DNA from: Neocallimastix lanati (nom. inval.)
Taxonomy: Eukaryota; Neocallimastigomycota; Neocallimastigomycetes; Neocallimastigales; Neocallimastigaceae
Direction: 5' to 3'
NCBI GenBank assembly: GCA_016946835.1
Contig: JACVTC010000072.1
Location: forward strand, 885,001-949,000
Length of the DNA: 64,000 bases
Part shown: piece after piece, positions 32,820 through 46,429 of the stretch
Layout of the letters: every line of letters begins with the position of its first letter
Numbering within the stretch: position 1 is the stretch's first letter
The notes under the pieces: model-generated
Seen by the model: the letters and a program-made list of their open reading frames with translations, nothing else
Databases searched by the model: none
What the model was told of the DNA's origin: nothing
Translations under genes and position numbers: made by a program

Positions 32820-33656
32820 TAAATATAATATAATTCATAATAAATAATATAAGTATCAATAGTTTTACTTTAAATGTAGATTTTCTATTCATTTTTAAAA
32901 AAAAATAATAAATCAATTTCAATAATTTAAATTTCTCTTTTACAATATTTATTCTCTCATTACATTTATATTTATCTTTTTATTATAATAATTTATTATA
33001 TAAAATTTTATGCATATTTAACATATAATAATAAATGTTCACATTTGTTAAAGGACATAATATTATAAAATTATATATAATATAAAATAAAAAAAAAGGT
33101 CTTAAAATAAAAAAAAAGTAAATAATATTTATATCAATAGTTTTATTTTTTAATTTAAATTTATTATTTAGTTTATAACAAAATAAATAAATTTCGATAA
33201 ATTAATTTTATTTTTCACAATTTTTACTTACTCATCACATTTATATTTACCTTATTTATTATAAGAATTTATTATATAATATTTTAATAAATATTTTTCA
33301 TATAATAAAAGTTCACGTTATTTATTATAGCATATAAAGTTATAAAGTTATATTTAATAAATAATTTAAATAAAAAAAGGTCTTAAAATAAAAAAAAAAG
33401 TAAATAATATTTATATCAATAGTTTTATTTTTAAAATTAAATTTATTATTTAGTTTATAAAAAAAAAAAATAAATTTCGATAAATTAATTTTATTTTTTA
33501 CAATTTTTATTTATTCATCACATTTATATTTACCTTATTTATTATAAGAATTTATTATACAAAATTTTATGCATATTTAACATATAATAATAAATGTCCA
33601 CGCTTGTTAAAGGACATAATGTTATAAAATTATATATAATATAAAATAAAAAAAAA

Positions 33657-36439
33657 GGTCTTAAAATAAAAAAAAAGTAAATAATATTTATATCAATAGT
33701 TTTATTTTTTAATTTAAATTTATTATTTAGTTTATAACAAAATAAATAAATTTCGATAAATTAATTTTATTTTTCACAATTTTTATTTACTCATCACATT
33801 TATATTTACCTTATTTATTATAAGAATATATTATATAAAATTTTATGCAAATTTATCATATAATAATAAATGTTCACGTTTGTTAAAGCACATAATTTTA
33901 TAAAATTATATATAATATAAAATAAAAAAAAAGGTCTTAAAATAAAAAAAAAAGTAAATAAAATTTATATCAATAGTTTTATTTCTAAAAGTAAATTTTT
34001 TATTTAGTTTATAAAAAAAAAATAAATTTCGATAAATTAATTTTATTTTTCCTAATTTTTATTTACTCATCACATTTATATTTACCTTATTTATTATAAG
34101 AATTTATTATATAATATTTTAATAAATATTTTTCATATAATAAAATTTCACGTTATTTATTATAGCATATAAAGTTATAAAGTTATATTTAATAAATAAT
34201 TTAAATAAAAAATGGTCTTAAAATAAAAAAAAAAGTAAATAATATTTATATCAATAGTTTTATTTTTAAAATTAAATTTATTATTTAGTTTATAAAAAAA
34301 AAAAATAAATTTCAATAAATTAATTTTATTTTTCACAATTTTTATTTATTCATCACATTTATATTTACCTTATTTATTATAAGAATTTATTATACAAAAT
34401 TTTATGCATATTTAACATATAATAATAATAAATGTCCACGCTTGTTAAAGCACATAATGTTATAAAATTATATATAATATAAAATAAAAAAAAAGGTCTT
34501 AAAATAAAAAAAAAGTAAATAATATTTATATCAATAGTTTTATTTTTTAATTTAAATTTATTATTTAGTTTATAACAAAATAAATAAATTTCGATAAATT
34601 AATTTTATTTTTCACAATTTTTACTTACTCATCACATTTATATTTACCTTATTTATTATAAGAATATATTATATAAAATTTTATGCAAATTTATCATATA
34701 ATAATAAATGTTCACATTTGTTAAAGCACATAATGTTATAAAATTATATATAATATAAAATAAAAAAAAAGGTCTTAAAATAAAAAAAAAAGTAAATAAA
34801 ATTTATATCAATAGTTTTATTTCTAAAAGTAAATTTTTTATTTAGTTTATAAAAAAAAAATAAATTTCGATAAATTAATTTTATTTTTCCTAATTTTTAT
34901 TTACTCATCACATTTATATTTACCTTATTTATTATAAGAATTTATTATATAAAATTTTATGCAAATTTATCATATAATAATAAATGTTCACGTTTGTTAA
35001 AGCACATAATGTTATAAAATTATATATAATATAAAATAAAAAAAAAAAAGGTTTTAAAATAAAAAAAAAGGTAAATAATATTTATATTAATAGTTTTATT
35101 TTTTAATTTAAATATATTATTTATTTTATAATAAAATAAATAAATTTCGATAAATTAATTTTATTTTTTACAATTTTTATTTATTCATCTCATTTATATT
35201 TACCTTATTTATTATAAGAATTTATTATATAAAATTTTATGCATATTTAACATATAAAAATAAATGTTCACGTTTATTAAAACACATAATGTTATAAAAT
35301 TATATATAATATAAAATAAAAAAAAAAAGGTCTTAAAATAAAAAAAAAGTAAATAATAAATATATCAATAGTTTTATTTTTAAAAGTAAATTTATTATTT
35401 AGTTTATAAAAAAAAAATAAATTTCGATAAATTAATTTTATTTTTCACAATTTTTATTTACTCATCAAATTTATATTTACCTTATTTATTATAAGAATTT
35501 ATTATATAATATTTTTATACATATTTTTCATATAATAAAAGTTCACGTTATTTATTATAGCATATAAAGTTATAAAGTTATATTTAATAAATAATTTAAA
35601 TAGAAAAAGGTCTTAAAATAAAAAAAAGTAAATAATATTTATATCAATAGTTTTGTTTTTAAAAGTAAATTTATTATTTAGTTTATAAAAAAAAAAATAA
35701 ATTTCAATAAATTAATTTTATTTTTCACAATTTTTATTTACTCATCACATTTATATATACCTTATTTATTATAAGAATTTATTATACAAAATTTTATGCA
35801 TATTTAACATATAATAATAAATGTTCACGTTTGTTAAAGCACATAATGTTATAAAATTATATATAATATAAAATAAAAAAAAAAGGTTTTAAAATAAAAA
35901 AAAAGGTAAATAATATTTATATTAATAGTTTTATTTTTTAATTTAAATATATTATTTATTTTATAACAAAATAAATAAATTTCGATAAATTAATTTTATT
36001 TTTTACAATTTTTATTTATTCATCTCATTTATATTTACCTTATTTATTATAAGAATTTATTATACAAAATTTTATGCATATTTAACATATAATAATAAAT
36101 GTCCACGCTTGTTAAAGGACATAATGTTATAAAATTATATATAATATAAAATAAAAAAAAAAGGTTTTAAAATAAAAAAAAAGGTAAATAATATTTATAT
36201 TAATAGTTTTATTTTTTAATTTAAATATATTATTTATTTTATAACAAAATAAATAAATTTCGATAAATTAATTTTATTTTTTACAATTTTTATTTATTCA
36301 TCTCATTTATATTTACCTTATTTATTATAAGAATTTATTATACAAAATTTTATGCATATTTAACATATAATAATAAATGTCCACGCTTGTTAAAGGACAT
36401 AATGTTATAAAATTATATATAATATAAAATAAAAAAAAA
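33657..36439. repeat. Higher-order repeat, copy 1 (ten monomers, 2783 bp)
   Basis: Ten monomers with lengths 276, 281, 281, 276, 279, 279, 280, 276, 278 and 277. The same succession of lengths and variants follows at 36440. An example is the rare CATAATTTTATAAAATT variant at about 33890, again at about 36675. Confidence 0.9.
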
Positions 36440-39224
36440 GGTCTTAAAATAAAAAAAAAGTAAATAATATTTATATCAATAGTTTTATTTTTTAATTTAA
36501 ATTTATTATTTAGTTTATAACAAAATAAATAAATTTCGATAAATTAATTTTATTTTTCACAATTTTTATTTACTCATCACATTTATATTTACCTTATTTA
36601 TTATAAGAATATATTATATAAAATTTTATGCAAATTTATCATATAATAATAAATGTTCACGTTTGTTAAAGCACATAATTTTATAAAATTATATATAATA
36701 TAAAATAAAAAAAAAGGTCTTAAAATAAAAAAAAAAGTAAATAAAATTTATATCAATAGTTTTATTTCTAAAAGTAAATTTTTTATTTAGTTTATAAAAA
36801 AAAAATAAATTTCGATAAATTAATTTTATTTTTCCTAATTTTTATTTACTCATCACATTTATATTTACCTTATTTATTATAAGAATTTATTATATAATAT
36901 TTTAATAAATATTTTTCATATAATAAAATTTCACGTTATTTATTATAGCATATAAAGTTATAAAGTTATATTTAATAAATAATTTAAATAAAAAATGGTC
37001 TTAAAATAAAAAAAAAAGTAAATAATATTTATATCAATAGTTTTATTTTTAAAATTAAATTTATTATTTAGTTTATAAAAAAAAAAAATAAATTTCAATA
37101 AATTAATTTTATTTTTCACAATTTTTATTTATTCATCACATTTATATTTACCTTATTTATTATAAGAATTTATTATACAAAATTTTATGCATATTTAACA
37201 TATAATAATAATAAATGTCCACGCTTGTTAAAGCACATAATGTTATAAAATTATATATAATATAAAATAAAAAAAAAGGTCTTAAAATAAAAAAAAAGTA
37301 AATAATATTTATATCAATAGTTTTATTTTTTAATTTAAATTTATTATTTAGTTTATAACAAAATAAATAAATTTCGATAAATTAATTTTATTTTTCACAA
37401 TTTTTACTTACTCATCACATTTATATTTACCTTATTTATTATAAGAATATATTATATAAAATTTTATGCAAATTTATCATATAATAATAAATGTTCACAT
37501 TTGTTAAAGCACATAATGTTATAAAATTATATATAATATAAAATAAAAAAAAAGGTCTTAAAATAAAAAAAAAAGTAAATAAAATTTATATCAATAGTTT
37601 TATTTCTAAAAGTAAATTTTTTATTTAGTTTATAAAAAAAAAATAAATTTCGATAAATTAATTTTATTTTTCCTAATTTTTATTTACTCATCACATTTAT
37701 ATTTACCTTATTTATTATAAGAATTTATTATATAAAATTTTATGCAAATTTATCATATAATAATAAATGTTCACGTTTGTTAAAGCACATAATGTTATAA
37801 AATTATATATAATATAAAATAAAAAAAAAAAAGGTTTTAAAATAAAAAAAAAGGTAAATAATATTTATATTAATAGTTTTATTTTTTAATTTAAATATAT
37901 TATTTATTTTATAATAAAATAAATAAATTTCGATAAATTAATTTTATTTTTTACAATTTTTATTTATTCATCTCATTTATATTTACCTTATTTATTATAA
38001 GAATTTATTATATAAAATTTTATGCATATTTAACATATAAAAATAAATGTTCACGTTTATTAAAACACATAATGTTATAAAATTATATATAATATAAAAT
38101 AAAAAAAAAAAGGTCTTAAAATAAAAAAAAAGTAAATAATAAATATATCAATAGTTTTATTTTTAAAAGTAAATTTATTATTTAGTTTATAAAAAAAAAA
38201 TAAATTTCGATAAATTAATTTTATTTTTCACAATTTTTATTTACTCATCAAATTTATATTTACCTTATTTATTATAAGAATTTATTATATAATATTTTTA
38301 TACATATTTTTCATATAATAAAAGTTCACGTTATTTATTATAGCATATAAAGTTATAAAGTTATATTTAATAAATAATTTAAATAGAAAAAGGTCTTAAA
38401 ATAAAAAAAAGTAAATAATATTTATATCAATAGTTTTGTTTTTAAAAGTAAATTTATTATTTAGTTTATAAAAAAAAAAATAAATTTCAATAAATTAATT
38501 TTATTTTTCACAATTTTTATTTACTCATCACATTTATATATACCTTATTTATTATAAGAATTTATTATACAAAATTTTATGCATATTTAACATATAATAA
38601 TAAATGTTCACGTTTGTTAAAGCACATAATGTTATAAAATTATATATAATATAAAATAAAAAAAAAAGGTTTTAAAATAAAAAAAAAGGTAAATAATATT
38701 TATATTAATAGTTTTATTTTTTAATTTAAATATATTATTTATTTTATAACAAAATAAATAAATTTCGATAAATTAATTTTATTTTTTACAATTTTTATTT
38801 ATTCATCTCATTTATATTTACCTTATTTATTATAAGAATTTATTATACAAAATTTTATGCATATTTAACATATAATAATAAATGTCCACGCTTGTTAAAG
38901 GACATAATGTTATAAAATTATATATAATATAAAATAAAAAAAAAAGGTTTTAAAATAAAAAAAAAGGTAAATAATATTTATATTAATAGTTTTATTTTTT
39001 AATTTAAATATATTATTTATTTTATAACAAAATAAATAAATTTCGATAAATTAATTTTATTTTTTACAATTTTTATTTATTCATCTCATTTATATTTACC
39101 TTATTTATTATAAGAATTTATTATATAATATTTTTATTCATATTTAACATATAATATTAAATGTTCACGTTTGTTAAAGCACATAATGTTATAAAATTAT
39201 ATATAATATAAAATAAAAAAAAAA
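36440..39224. repeat. Higher-order repeat, copy 2 (ten monomers, 2785 bp)
   Basis: Monomer lengths 276, 281, 281, 276, 279, 279, 280, 276, 278 and 279, the same order as copy 1. Compared stretches are essentially identical, so the ten-unit block duplicated far more recently than the monomers diverged. Confidence 0.9.
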
Positions 39225-39235
39225 GGCTTAATTAA

Positions 39236-39728
39236 ATAAAATATTATTAAAAATATTTATTATTTTTATTATAATTTTTTAAAAAAATTTACATTCATAT
39301 TTATACAATAATAAACAAAATTTAATAATATACAAAAAATATAAATATTATTTTTAAAAAAAAAATAATTAAAAATATATAATAAAGATATTATTATATT
39401 AAAAAATATAACAAAACATTTTAAAAAAATAAAAATTTTATTTTTATATTTTTATTACATTTTTAAATATTTATAACTTTATTATAATATATATATATTT
39501 ATATTATACATGATGTTTTATTAATTATATTAAAATTAATATTTTATATTTTTGAATATTATAATAAATGAAATTTTAAAATTAATAAATAAATAAATTT
39601 GAAAATGTATTAAATATTAATTTATTATTAATAAAAAAAGTAATTATATTTACAAAATATTTAAAAAAATATTATATAAAAAAGATTATTCATTTATTTT
39701 TATGTTTATTTGATTTTTTAATTAATAA
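39236..39728. other. AT-rich spacer after the satellite
   Basis: A/T-only sequence up to the stop codon of the minus-strand gene. No feature was recognised. Confidence 0.5.
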
Positions 39729-40793
39729 TTATTTAGGAGGTTTTTGCATATATTTTATAAAAAATTTATTATTTTTTTTAAATTTTTTAATACTGCTATA
39801 ATCATTATTTGAAATATATTTGCTATAGAGTTCATGTTTCCTAATTAAAATTCTATTAAATTGATTTTTTAAATAAATTTCATCAATAAATTCTTTTTTA
39901 TTCTCATTCTGAAATTTTGGAATTTCAACATGTTCATATATAATTTCATATAAAAATTGAAGTTTTATATCGTTTTCATAATTTTTATCTAAATAATTAA
40001 AATGATAATTAAAAAATTTTAGTCCTCTAGAACGTTCTTTCGATGTTTCATATTTGAATAACGTTAAAATTTTATTATATTCCCTTTTTCGAAAGTAAGT
40101 GATATACCACATAAAAGAAATGCTTATTTCATGTTTGAATATATTATCAATTTCATTTTTTTTTTCTTTTTCATTTATCCCTTTTTCAATTATTGTTTTT
40201 TCGCTTTTTTTTTTATTTTTTTTTACAATTTTCTTTTTTTCTCTTAATTTATTATTATTATTATTATCATAATAATTATTATAATTATTCTCGATATTCT
40301 TATTAAATTCTGTAATTTTATCAAATGTAAATATAAGTAATTTGAAATCTTTTTGAAAAAGTAAATTAAAATCATTACGACTAAAAATATACTGATTTTT
40401 TACTAAAATTGAAATAGCGTCTTCATTTAAATATTCGTTTGAAATTAAATATTTTAATAATGTCATATTATTATATTTTTTATTAATATTGGCACCTTTT
40501 TCAATTAAAAATTCAATTATATTATAATTTTTATAAATGAATGAATTGAGTAATGGTGAAATTAATTTATTGTTTATTAAATAATAATAATTAACATCTT
40601 CTATATTACACCATTCATAAATTTGTTTAATTAATTTATCGCTACATCCACATTGAATTGAATAGCATAAAATGTCAAAATTTTTGTTTTGCAGTTTTTT
40701 CGTTGATATCATAAAAACCCCTAAAATTTCCTCTAAATTATTATAGTCTTTTTTTTCAATATAATATTTTATTTCTTTAATATCATTTTCCAT
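39729..40793 (-). CDS. Ankyrin-repeat-like protein, 354 residues
   Basis: One continuous minus-strand frame from ATG at 40793. Ankyrin-like helical pairs lie at residues about 38-64 and 78-108 (IIEFLIEKGANINKKYN, with the usual GAxIN turn). A low-complexity Asn/Lys spacer at about 165-215 follows, then a C-terminal region (about 222-345) with NYHFNYLDKNYE and a basic tail. The overall layout and the C-terminal region resemble the gene at 30642-31810, so the two are diverged paralogues. They point toward each other across the satellite. No signal peptide or membrane helix. Ankyrin repeats usually bind partner proteins; no partner can be inferred. High coding confidence, because a 354-codon frame is unusual in DNA this AT-rich. 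Confidence 0.85.
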   Translation of the reverse strand: MENDIKEIKYYIEKKDYNNLEEILGVFMISTKKLQNKNFDILCYSIQCGCSDKLIKQIYEWCNIEDVNYYYLINNKLISPLLNSFIYKNYNIIEFLIEKGANINKKYNNMTLLKYLISNEYLNEDAISILVKNQYIFSRNDFNLLFQKDFKLLIFTFDKITEFNKNIENNYNNYYDNNNNNKLREKKKIVKKNKKKSEKTIIEKGINEKEKKNEIDNIFKHEISISFMWYITYFRKREYNKILTLFKYETSKERSRGLKFFNYHFNYLDKNYENDIKLQFLYEIIYEHVEIPKFQNENKKEFIDEIYLKNQFNRILIRKHELYSKYISNNDYSSIKKFKKNNKFFIKYMQKPPK

Positions 40794-42394
40794 TTTATAA
40801 AAGATTGAAATGTATATTGATATAAAATTTATTTTTTAAATATTAATTATAATAATTACTTTAATAGTGACTTAATATATATTAAAAATAAAAGAATAAT
40901 AAAAATTGTTGAATATATTTAATATTTTTTAAAATTATTATATTATATTGAAAATAATTTAATTAAAATTAAAGTTTATAAAGTATAATTTAAAGTACAT
41001 TGTAATTATATTAATAAATATAAATTAAATTATTACTTAAAGTTTTTTAATTATATTTTTTAAATAAAATTAATTTCAAATAATAATAAAAAAATATTAG
41101 ATACAAAATATTTATATTTTTATATAAATTTATTTAATATAATAATATGAAATTTATATAAAGAATTTTAATTAAAATAAAATATTTATTTAATTTAAAT
41201 AAATTTTAAAATTGTATTAATCAAATAATAAAAAATTTAAAAAATATACTTGGTATTATATATAATATAAATATTTTTTAAATCAAATAATTTTAATATT
41301 AATATTCAAAACCTATTTAATAGTATTTTTTAATAAAAATAATTTAATAGTTCTAAATTAATATTTTTTTATCATTTTTAATATTATTTTTGTTTATTTT
41401 ATTTTTAAAAAAAAAATAAAAAAATAAAGCAAAATAAAAATTATTGATATATAAAATGTATGCTTTATATATAAGTATGTTTTATTATTTGTTAAATTTT
41501 TCAAAAAATATACAAATAATAATATAAAAAATTAATATAATTATTTAAAATTTCAGATTTTGAAAAATAAATTTAAGTTTCATTAAATTTATATAAAATA
41601 GTAATATTAATTTTAGAAAAGAATGCAAAAAAAATATTAAAAAAATATAAATATTTATAATAAATTTTAAGTTATAAAAAAACATAAATATAGTAAATTA
41701 TCTATATATATAATTTAGTAGTAAATAATTTTAATATTTTGGATTTTATATTATATAAGAAATTATCTTAAATATATTTTTATATATATTCAAACTATTA
41801 TTATATATTATTAATATTAATTAATAAATTAACATTTATTATTTAATTAATTATAATTAATAATTAAATAAACTTTTAAATATAAATATATTTTTAATCA
41901 TTTTATTATTTTTTTATTATTGATTAATATATTCTTTTTAAATATTTATTATTAATAATTTTCGTAATAAGTAATTATATAATAATAATAATTATAAATT
42001 TATATAAATATTTAAATACTTTTAATTTACTTTATTGTTATAATATGTGAAACGTGAAATAAGTGTCATATTTAGTAAAAAAAATATTAAATAACTAATT
42101 GAAGCAATTTAATTCATGCCAAATATATTAATACATATTGTAATAAATTAAATATATAAGCTAAAATATAAAATACATCTAAATTTATATTAGTTTAAAT
42201 AATTTTTAACATAATAAGTAAATTAAATAACTCTTAAACAAAATATATTCATTTAAAAAAATTAACATATAAATTCAAAATTTTTTAAGAAATTAAGAGT
42301 CTTAATGAATCTAATAGTTAAAGCAAAATAATTTTCTCATTATTTTGTGAAATATCGAATTATGTTACTCTGCCGAACAAGATCCAACAAATAT
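40794..42394. other. AT-rich intergenic DNA
   Basis: 1.6 kb of A/T-rich sequence with no open frame of note and no recognised repeat. Confidence 0.6.
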
Positions 42395-43328
42395 TTACTT
42401 AGTCAAACATAAGAAAGATAAAAATCGTATTTATTATATCGGTTTTAATTTTTTTTTTGAAATATGATACTAAATACTGGTACTGACTTCGATATTTTCT
42501 TGATCTTAGAATATGAGTTATCTTTTGATTAATAATTGGAGCTGTCTGTAATGTTTTTGGTAATTTATAGTATGATTCTAATTCACTAAAAAGGAACACT
42601 GGATATATATTTGGGAATGGTGAACGTCTAATATCTAACAATTAGTTTTTCATTTCCTCGTTGATACCTATCATTTAAATGATCCATACTTCCTTGTGGT
42701 TAGTTTATATAAAGTAGTGCGTTGTAATTCTCTTGCTTTTTCACCACTCTTTCTCTAATAACTTTTAGCTGGGAAACTTATCGAATTTTAATTTGCACAT
42801 ATTTTCCATGTATCCAATTTGGGCTATTTACAATTTATGCTTGTAGTTTCCTTAGTTGTGGTCAAAACTATTAATCATCCTCGCTTCACCTGATGAGTGT
42901 ACTAAGTCCGCTGCCTTTGGGGAAGTGTGAACCAGGTAGTTATACAAGACTAGGAATGATGACTATTGGGTAGAAACGTGAATTGAATATTTATAAAAGA
43001 ATTATACTAAAAATAAGTAATTCATTAAGTTTTCCTCATTATATGTTTCAACAAAACCCCATAAGTTTCTACGTAAGCATTGTCCCATTCATTTTAGCTT
43101 ACTGTTTCGTGGTTGCTTGTTGTAGCATAGTTTATCTCAGTTCTAAATAGTAATACTAATTCCTTCCATACTTGACTTTCAAACTCTATTCCTTAATCGT
43201 TAGTTTCAATCTTAGAGAATCCATGCAACCTATAAATCTCTTTAAAAGATTCGTCGACAGTCCTGTTAGTATTAGGCAGATGTTTAAATCTTGTTAAGTG
43301 TATAATTTTAGTTATCTTATCAGAGCTA
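42395..43328 (-). pseudogene. Family-A gypsy integrase fragment
   Basis: 42399-42641 encodes the C-terminal region on the minus strand: SPFPNIYPVFLFSELESYYK, then ILRSRKYRSQYQYLVSYFKK. Above it lie decayed integrase core sequences up to about 43328 (TKIIHL-type words). No LTR on the left. It joins head-to-head to a plus-strand gag fragment at about 43330. Confidence 0.75.
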
Positions 43329-43899
43329 GATGGACGAAGAATTAAACAAATGGACTACATGGAACCACTAAGATTGATAGAGAGGATGTTACAAGAATTT
43401 AAATGCGAACGAACATTAGATGGTTTAAAAACCACTATGGTTAATTTTAGGCATAAATGGGGTAAAGCCGATGAATTTCTCTATGAGTTCAATATACTAA
43501 GCAGATTACTTCATTTTTAGGGGAAAACAAAAGATTATTGCTTGAACAATAAGTAAAACCCTCGATTCGGGAAGCCTTTTATGACCAACCTGCTGAGAAA
43601 TAAACGTTAGAAGGATATGTAACGAGTTTGAGAAGATATTATACTTTCCCAGCAGATCACAAGGACGATTACTTAGAAAGTTATGAATGTAACAAATAAA
43701 GAAAGATAGTCATCATGGCCCTGTTTGGAATGATTGAGCAACGAAGACACCACAAGGACATAGTAGAAAAGAGAAGGAGGAAGATCGGAAATCGCCTATG
43801 CGATAAAAGAGATTTTTGAAGATAAAAGTCTACTTGGAAAAATAACTAAGACGAAAGTAGGAAAGATAAAAGATGAGTTTGAGTACGAAAAATTTGTGC

Positions 43900-44215
43900 T
43901 TGTAGTTAAAAAAGCAGTCTTAGTACCAAAGAGAGGCACAAAAGTTTAAATGTGATGTACGATTCTGGATCAAAGATTAAAATGAATCATCCGCAGTTAG
44001 CTAAAAAATGAGATTCAAGAAAGAAAACCTTTCTTTGACTTTTGCTACTGCCGCTGGTAAAGTACAGATTTCAAAATTAATAGAGGAGTTTCAAATACGA
44101 CTCAAGCTGGTCGAATAGCGTACTAGTAAAATCAAATTAAATGACCTTAACACAAGATGTAAAATAGCTGAGTGAACGATTATATTGGTTACTAAGTTCA
44201 TGCATGGACAACTTG
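43900..44215 (+). pseudogene. Protease with intact DSG loop, family A
   Basis: The active-site loop reads VMYDSGSKIKMNHPQ (about 43948-43995), so the catalytic Asp-Ser-Gly triad is preserved in this copy. It is followed by TFATAAGKVQISKLIEEF. The two other copies have stops in the loop, so this one reveals the family's active-site sequence. The surrounding frame has stops and shifts. Confidence 0.7.
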
Positions 44216-44859
44216 TTTAAAAATGAGAAGATGAAAATATCTAAATGTTACAAATATAATAAGATTAAAATGTAGATGTGATTAAGAAGATTCAATCTAC
44301 AGAGTGAATTAAAAAGATTATTAATCAGGTAATGAAATACCTAAAATTAAAAGTACTGTGTATAATTTAACTAGACAATCCTACCTCGAAAAAGAAATAG
44401 AATATACTTTAGATTATTACGATTATTTAGTAGATTACAATAGATGGATAAATTGGTTCTAATAACAAAAATTTAAAATCTAATAAAGAATAAAACTAGT
44501 AAAAATCCTAATGAAAACATTTAGCAAATTGATAGAAGGAATAATGATAAATAAGCTATTATAACTTACGATAATTATGTTGCAATGATATTCAAGAAAG
44601 TGGGGATAGAGAAGATATTGCATTTTGTCATAAAGTATAGTGTTGAATATCATCAATACAAGATAGAGACCGTAAGGGAATTGACATAAACAGAAAATGT
44701 AAAGCTGACGCAAAGCTTTTTAGGCTTTTGCAAATATTATAGAAATTTTATAAGAAATTTTTCAGAAATAGCCAATCTGCTTTTCAAGATGACCTAGAAG
44801 AAAGAGAAATTCGAATTAACTGAAGAAGACTTCACAAATTAAAGGAATGCTTACCTCCC

Positions 44860-46290
44860 CGCCAGTACTAGCATATCTGGACAATGAAAAATAATTCTTC
44901 GTAGAGTGCGATGCTAGGAATTACACGATATGAGAAGTATTGTATCAGAAAGAAGACGATAGGACTCTTCACCCAATATACTACTTTTCAAAGACACTTA
45001 TATTGTTGAGATGGGTTATTTAATAACAGTGAAAGAACTACTAGTCATTAAAATTTCATTTACAGATTGGAGACACTTGCTTCAATGTGTGAAGTACAAC
45101 ATTATAATATATAGTGACTACATGAATCTTTTGTTCGCTAATAAAACAAAGTTATTGACCCTTAGTCAAATTAGATAGCAAAAATTACTCGCTACATATT
45201 GGTTTGAAAAATATATACACCTGTGAAAAAGAATGGTAAAGCTGATTCCCTCTCAAGATTAGAAACAGAAAAGACAGAGGGTAAAGACTTCGATAAAGAT
45301 AGCCTTTTGAAACCAGAATAGATGGTAGGATTTGATGACGTAGATGGTGAAGCAAGCAACTTAGCTTTAGTTATCAATTTTGTGAATGATATTAAAAAGA
45401 CCTACCGACAGGACAAGATGGCTCAAGAAATATTTAAGAATTTGGCGGAAGACTCCAGAAATAAATATAACAAGACCTATTGGCTGGAAATAAATGGTCT
45501 TCTGGAAAGAAAAAATTATGAAAAAATTTAGGTGCCCACGACCTTTAAAAAGACAATTATACAACTCAACCATAACTCAGAGTACATAAGATACTTGGGA
45601 ATAGATAAAACTTCAGACCTTGTACCGAGGAATCTCTTCTGGCAGAAGATGAAAAAAGATATTTCTGTCCACGTAAAAGCTTATAAGACCTGCACTACTA
45701 AGAAGGAAGATAGATATAAAGAATATGATACATCAGTGTGAGTAGATTTCATCACGGATCTTCCTGTGAATTGTAAAATAGAAATGGATTAAAGCTATGC
45801 TTTGAAACAAGACATACATGATGTATTTAGGTGAGCTGTGATAAATTAATTAAGATATTACACTTAATTGTCTTCAAAATCTACTCCTGCATTCCTTAAA
45901 GAAATTTATAAGTTACATCGATTCCCAAAGATTGCAACAACCGATCGGGGAACCCATTTTACAAGACAATTATGGTAGAAACAACTAGAATTCTTCTAAA
46001 TGGAGACGAACTACGCGACAAGTGATCATGAAACAGTAGGCAAAGATGAAAGAACAATGCCTATGCTGAGACTTACTTATATGCTTTTTAGAACATATAT
46101 CGATGAAAACTGTATGGATTACTTGTTCTTAGCAAAGTTCTGCTAAACAATTCAATCCATTCCTTACTTTGCATAACTACCAGTTTCACAACTCCCCTTA
46201 AACAACAGATTTAGTACATTCGTTAGGCGAAGCAAAGACGATCGATTATTTTGCCTTCAATTAGGTAACTTTAAGCACAACCTAGAAATA
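44860..46290 (+). pseudogene. RNase H and integrase, family A
   Basis: RNase H pieces are HPIYYFSKT (about 44970) and the segment near 45050-45130. 45322-45531 carries the inter-domain segment (MVGFDDVDGEASNLALVINF). 45532-45741 is the integrase zinc-binding domain, where the first Cys is changed (AYKTCTTKK against CRTCTNKK at 24630-24960). The core (about 45830-46030) and C-terminus are in broken frames. Confidence 0.7.
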
Positions 46291-46429
46291 AAAAAATCAA
46301 ATACCTGGAAATAGTGATCGACGACAATCCTCACTATGCAGAATTGCTGGAGGATTACCAAGATTTTAATTATAGCCAGTTTATTGCTAATGTAGTCAAC
46401 ATTAGTGGCTTTCTCCTTAGGAGTGGCCT

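Larger units (their letters stand above)
32820..39235. repeat. Satellite array, about 23 monomers of about 278 bp
   Basis: The marker word GGTCTTAAAAT or GGTTTTAAAAT recurs at 33098, 33379, 33657, 33933, 34214, 34495, 34771, 35050, 35329, 35609, 35885, 36163, 36440, 36716, 36997, 37278, 37554, 37833, 38112, 38392, 38668 and 38946. The last is near 39225 (GGCTTAA). Spacing is 276-281 bp. Each monomer also holds AATTTCGATAAATTAATTTT, CATTTATATTTACCTTATT and a GTTCACGTT or GTCCACGCTT word. The leftmost unit (32820-33098) is diverged, as expected at a satellite edge. There are two tail types: TTTGTTAAAGCACATAATG and TTATTTATTATAGCATAT. No coding potential. Confidence 0.95.

Noticed and set aside
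33098-39225. CRISPR-like array
   Set aside because: Spacing is regular, but whole 278-bp units repeat without unique spacers. It is a eukaryotic satellite.
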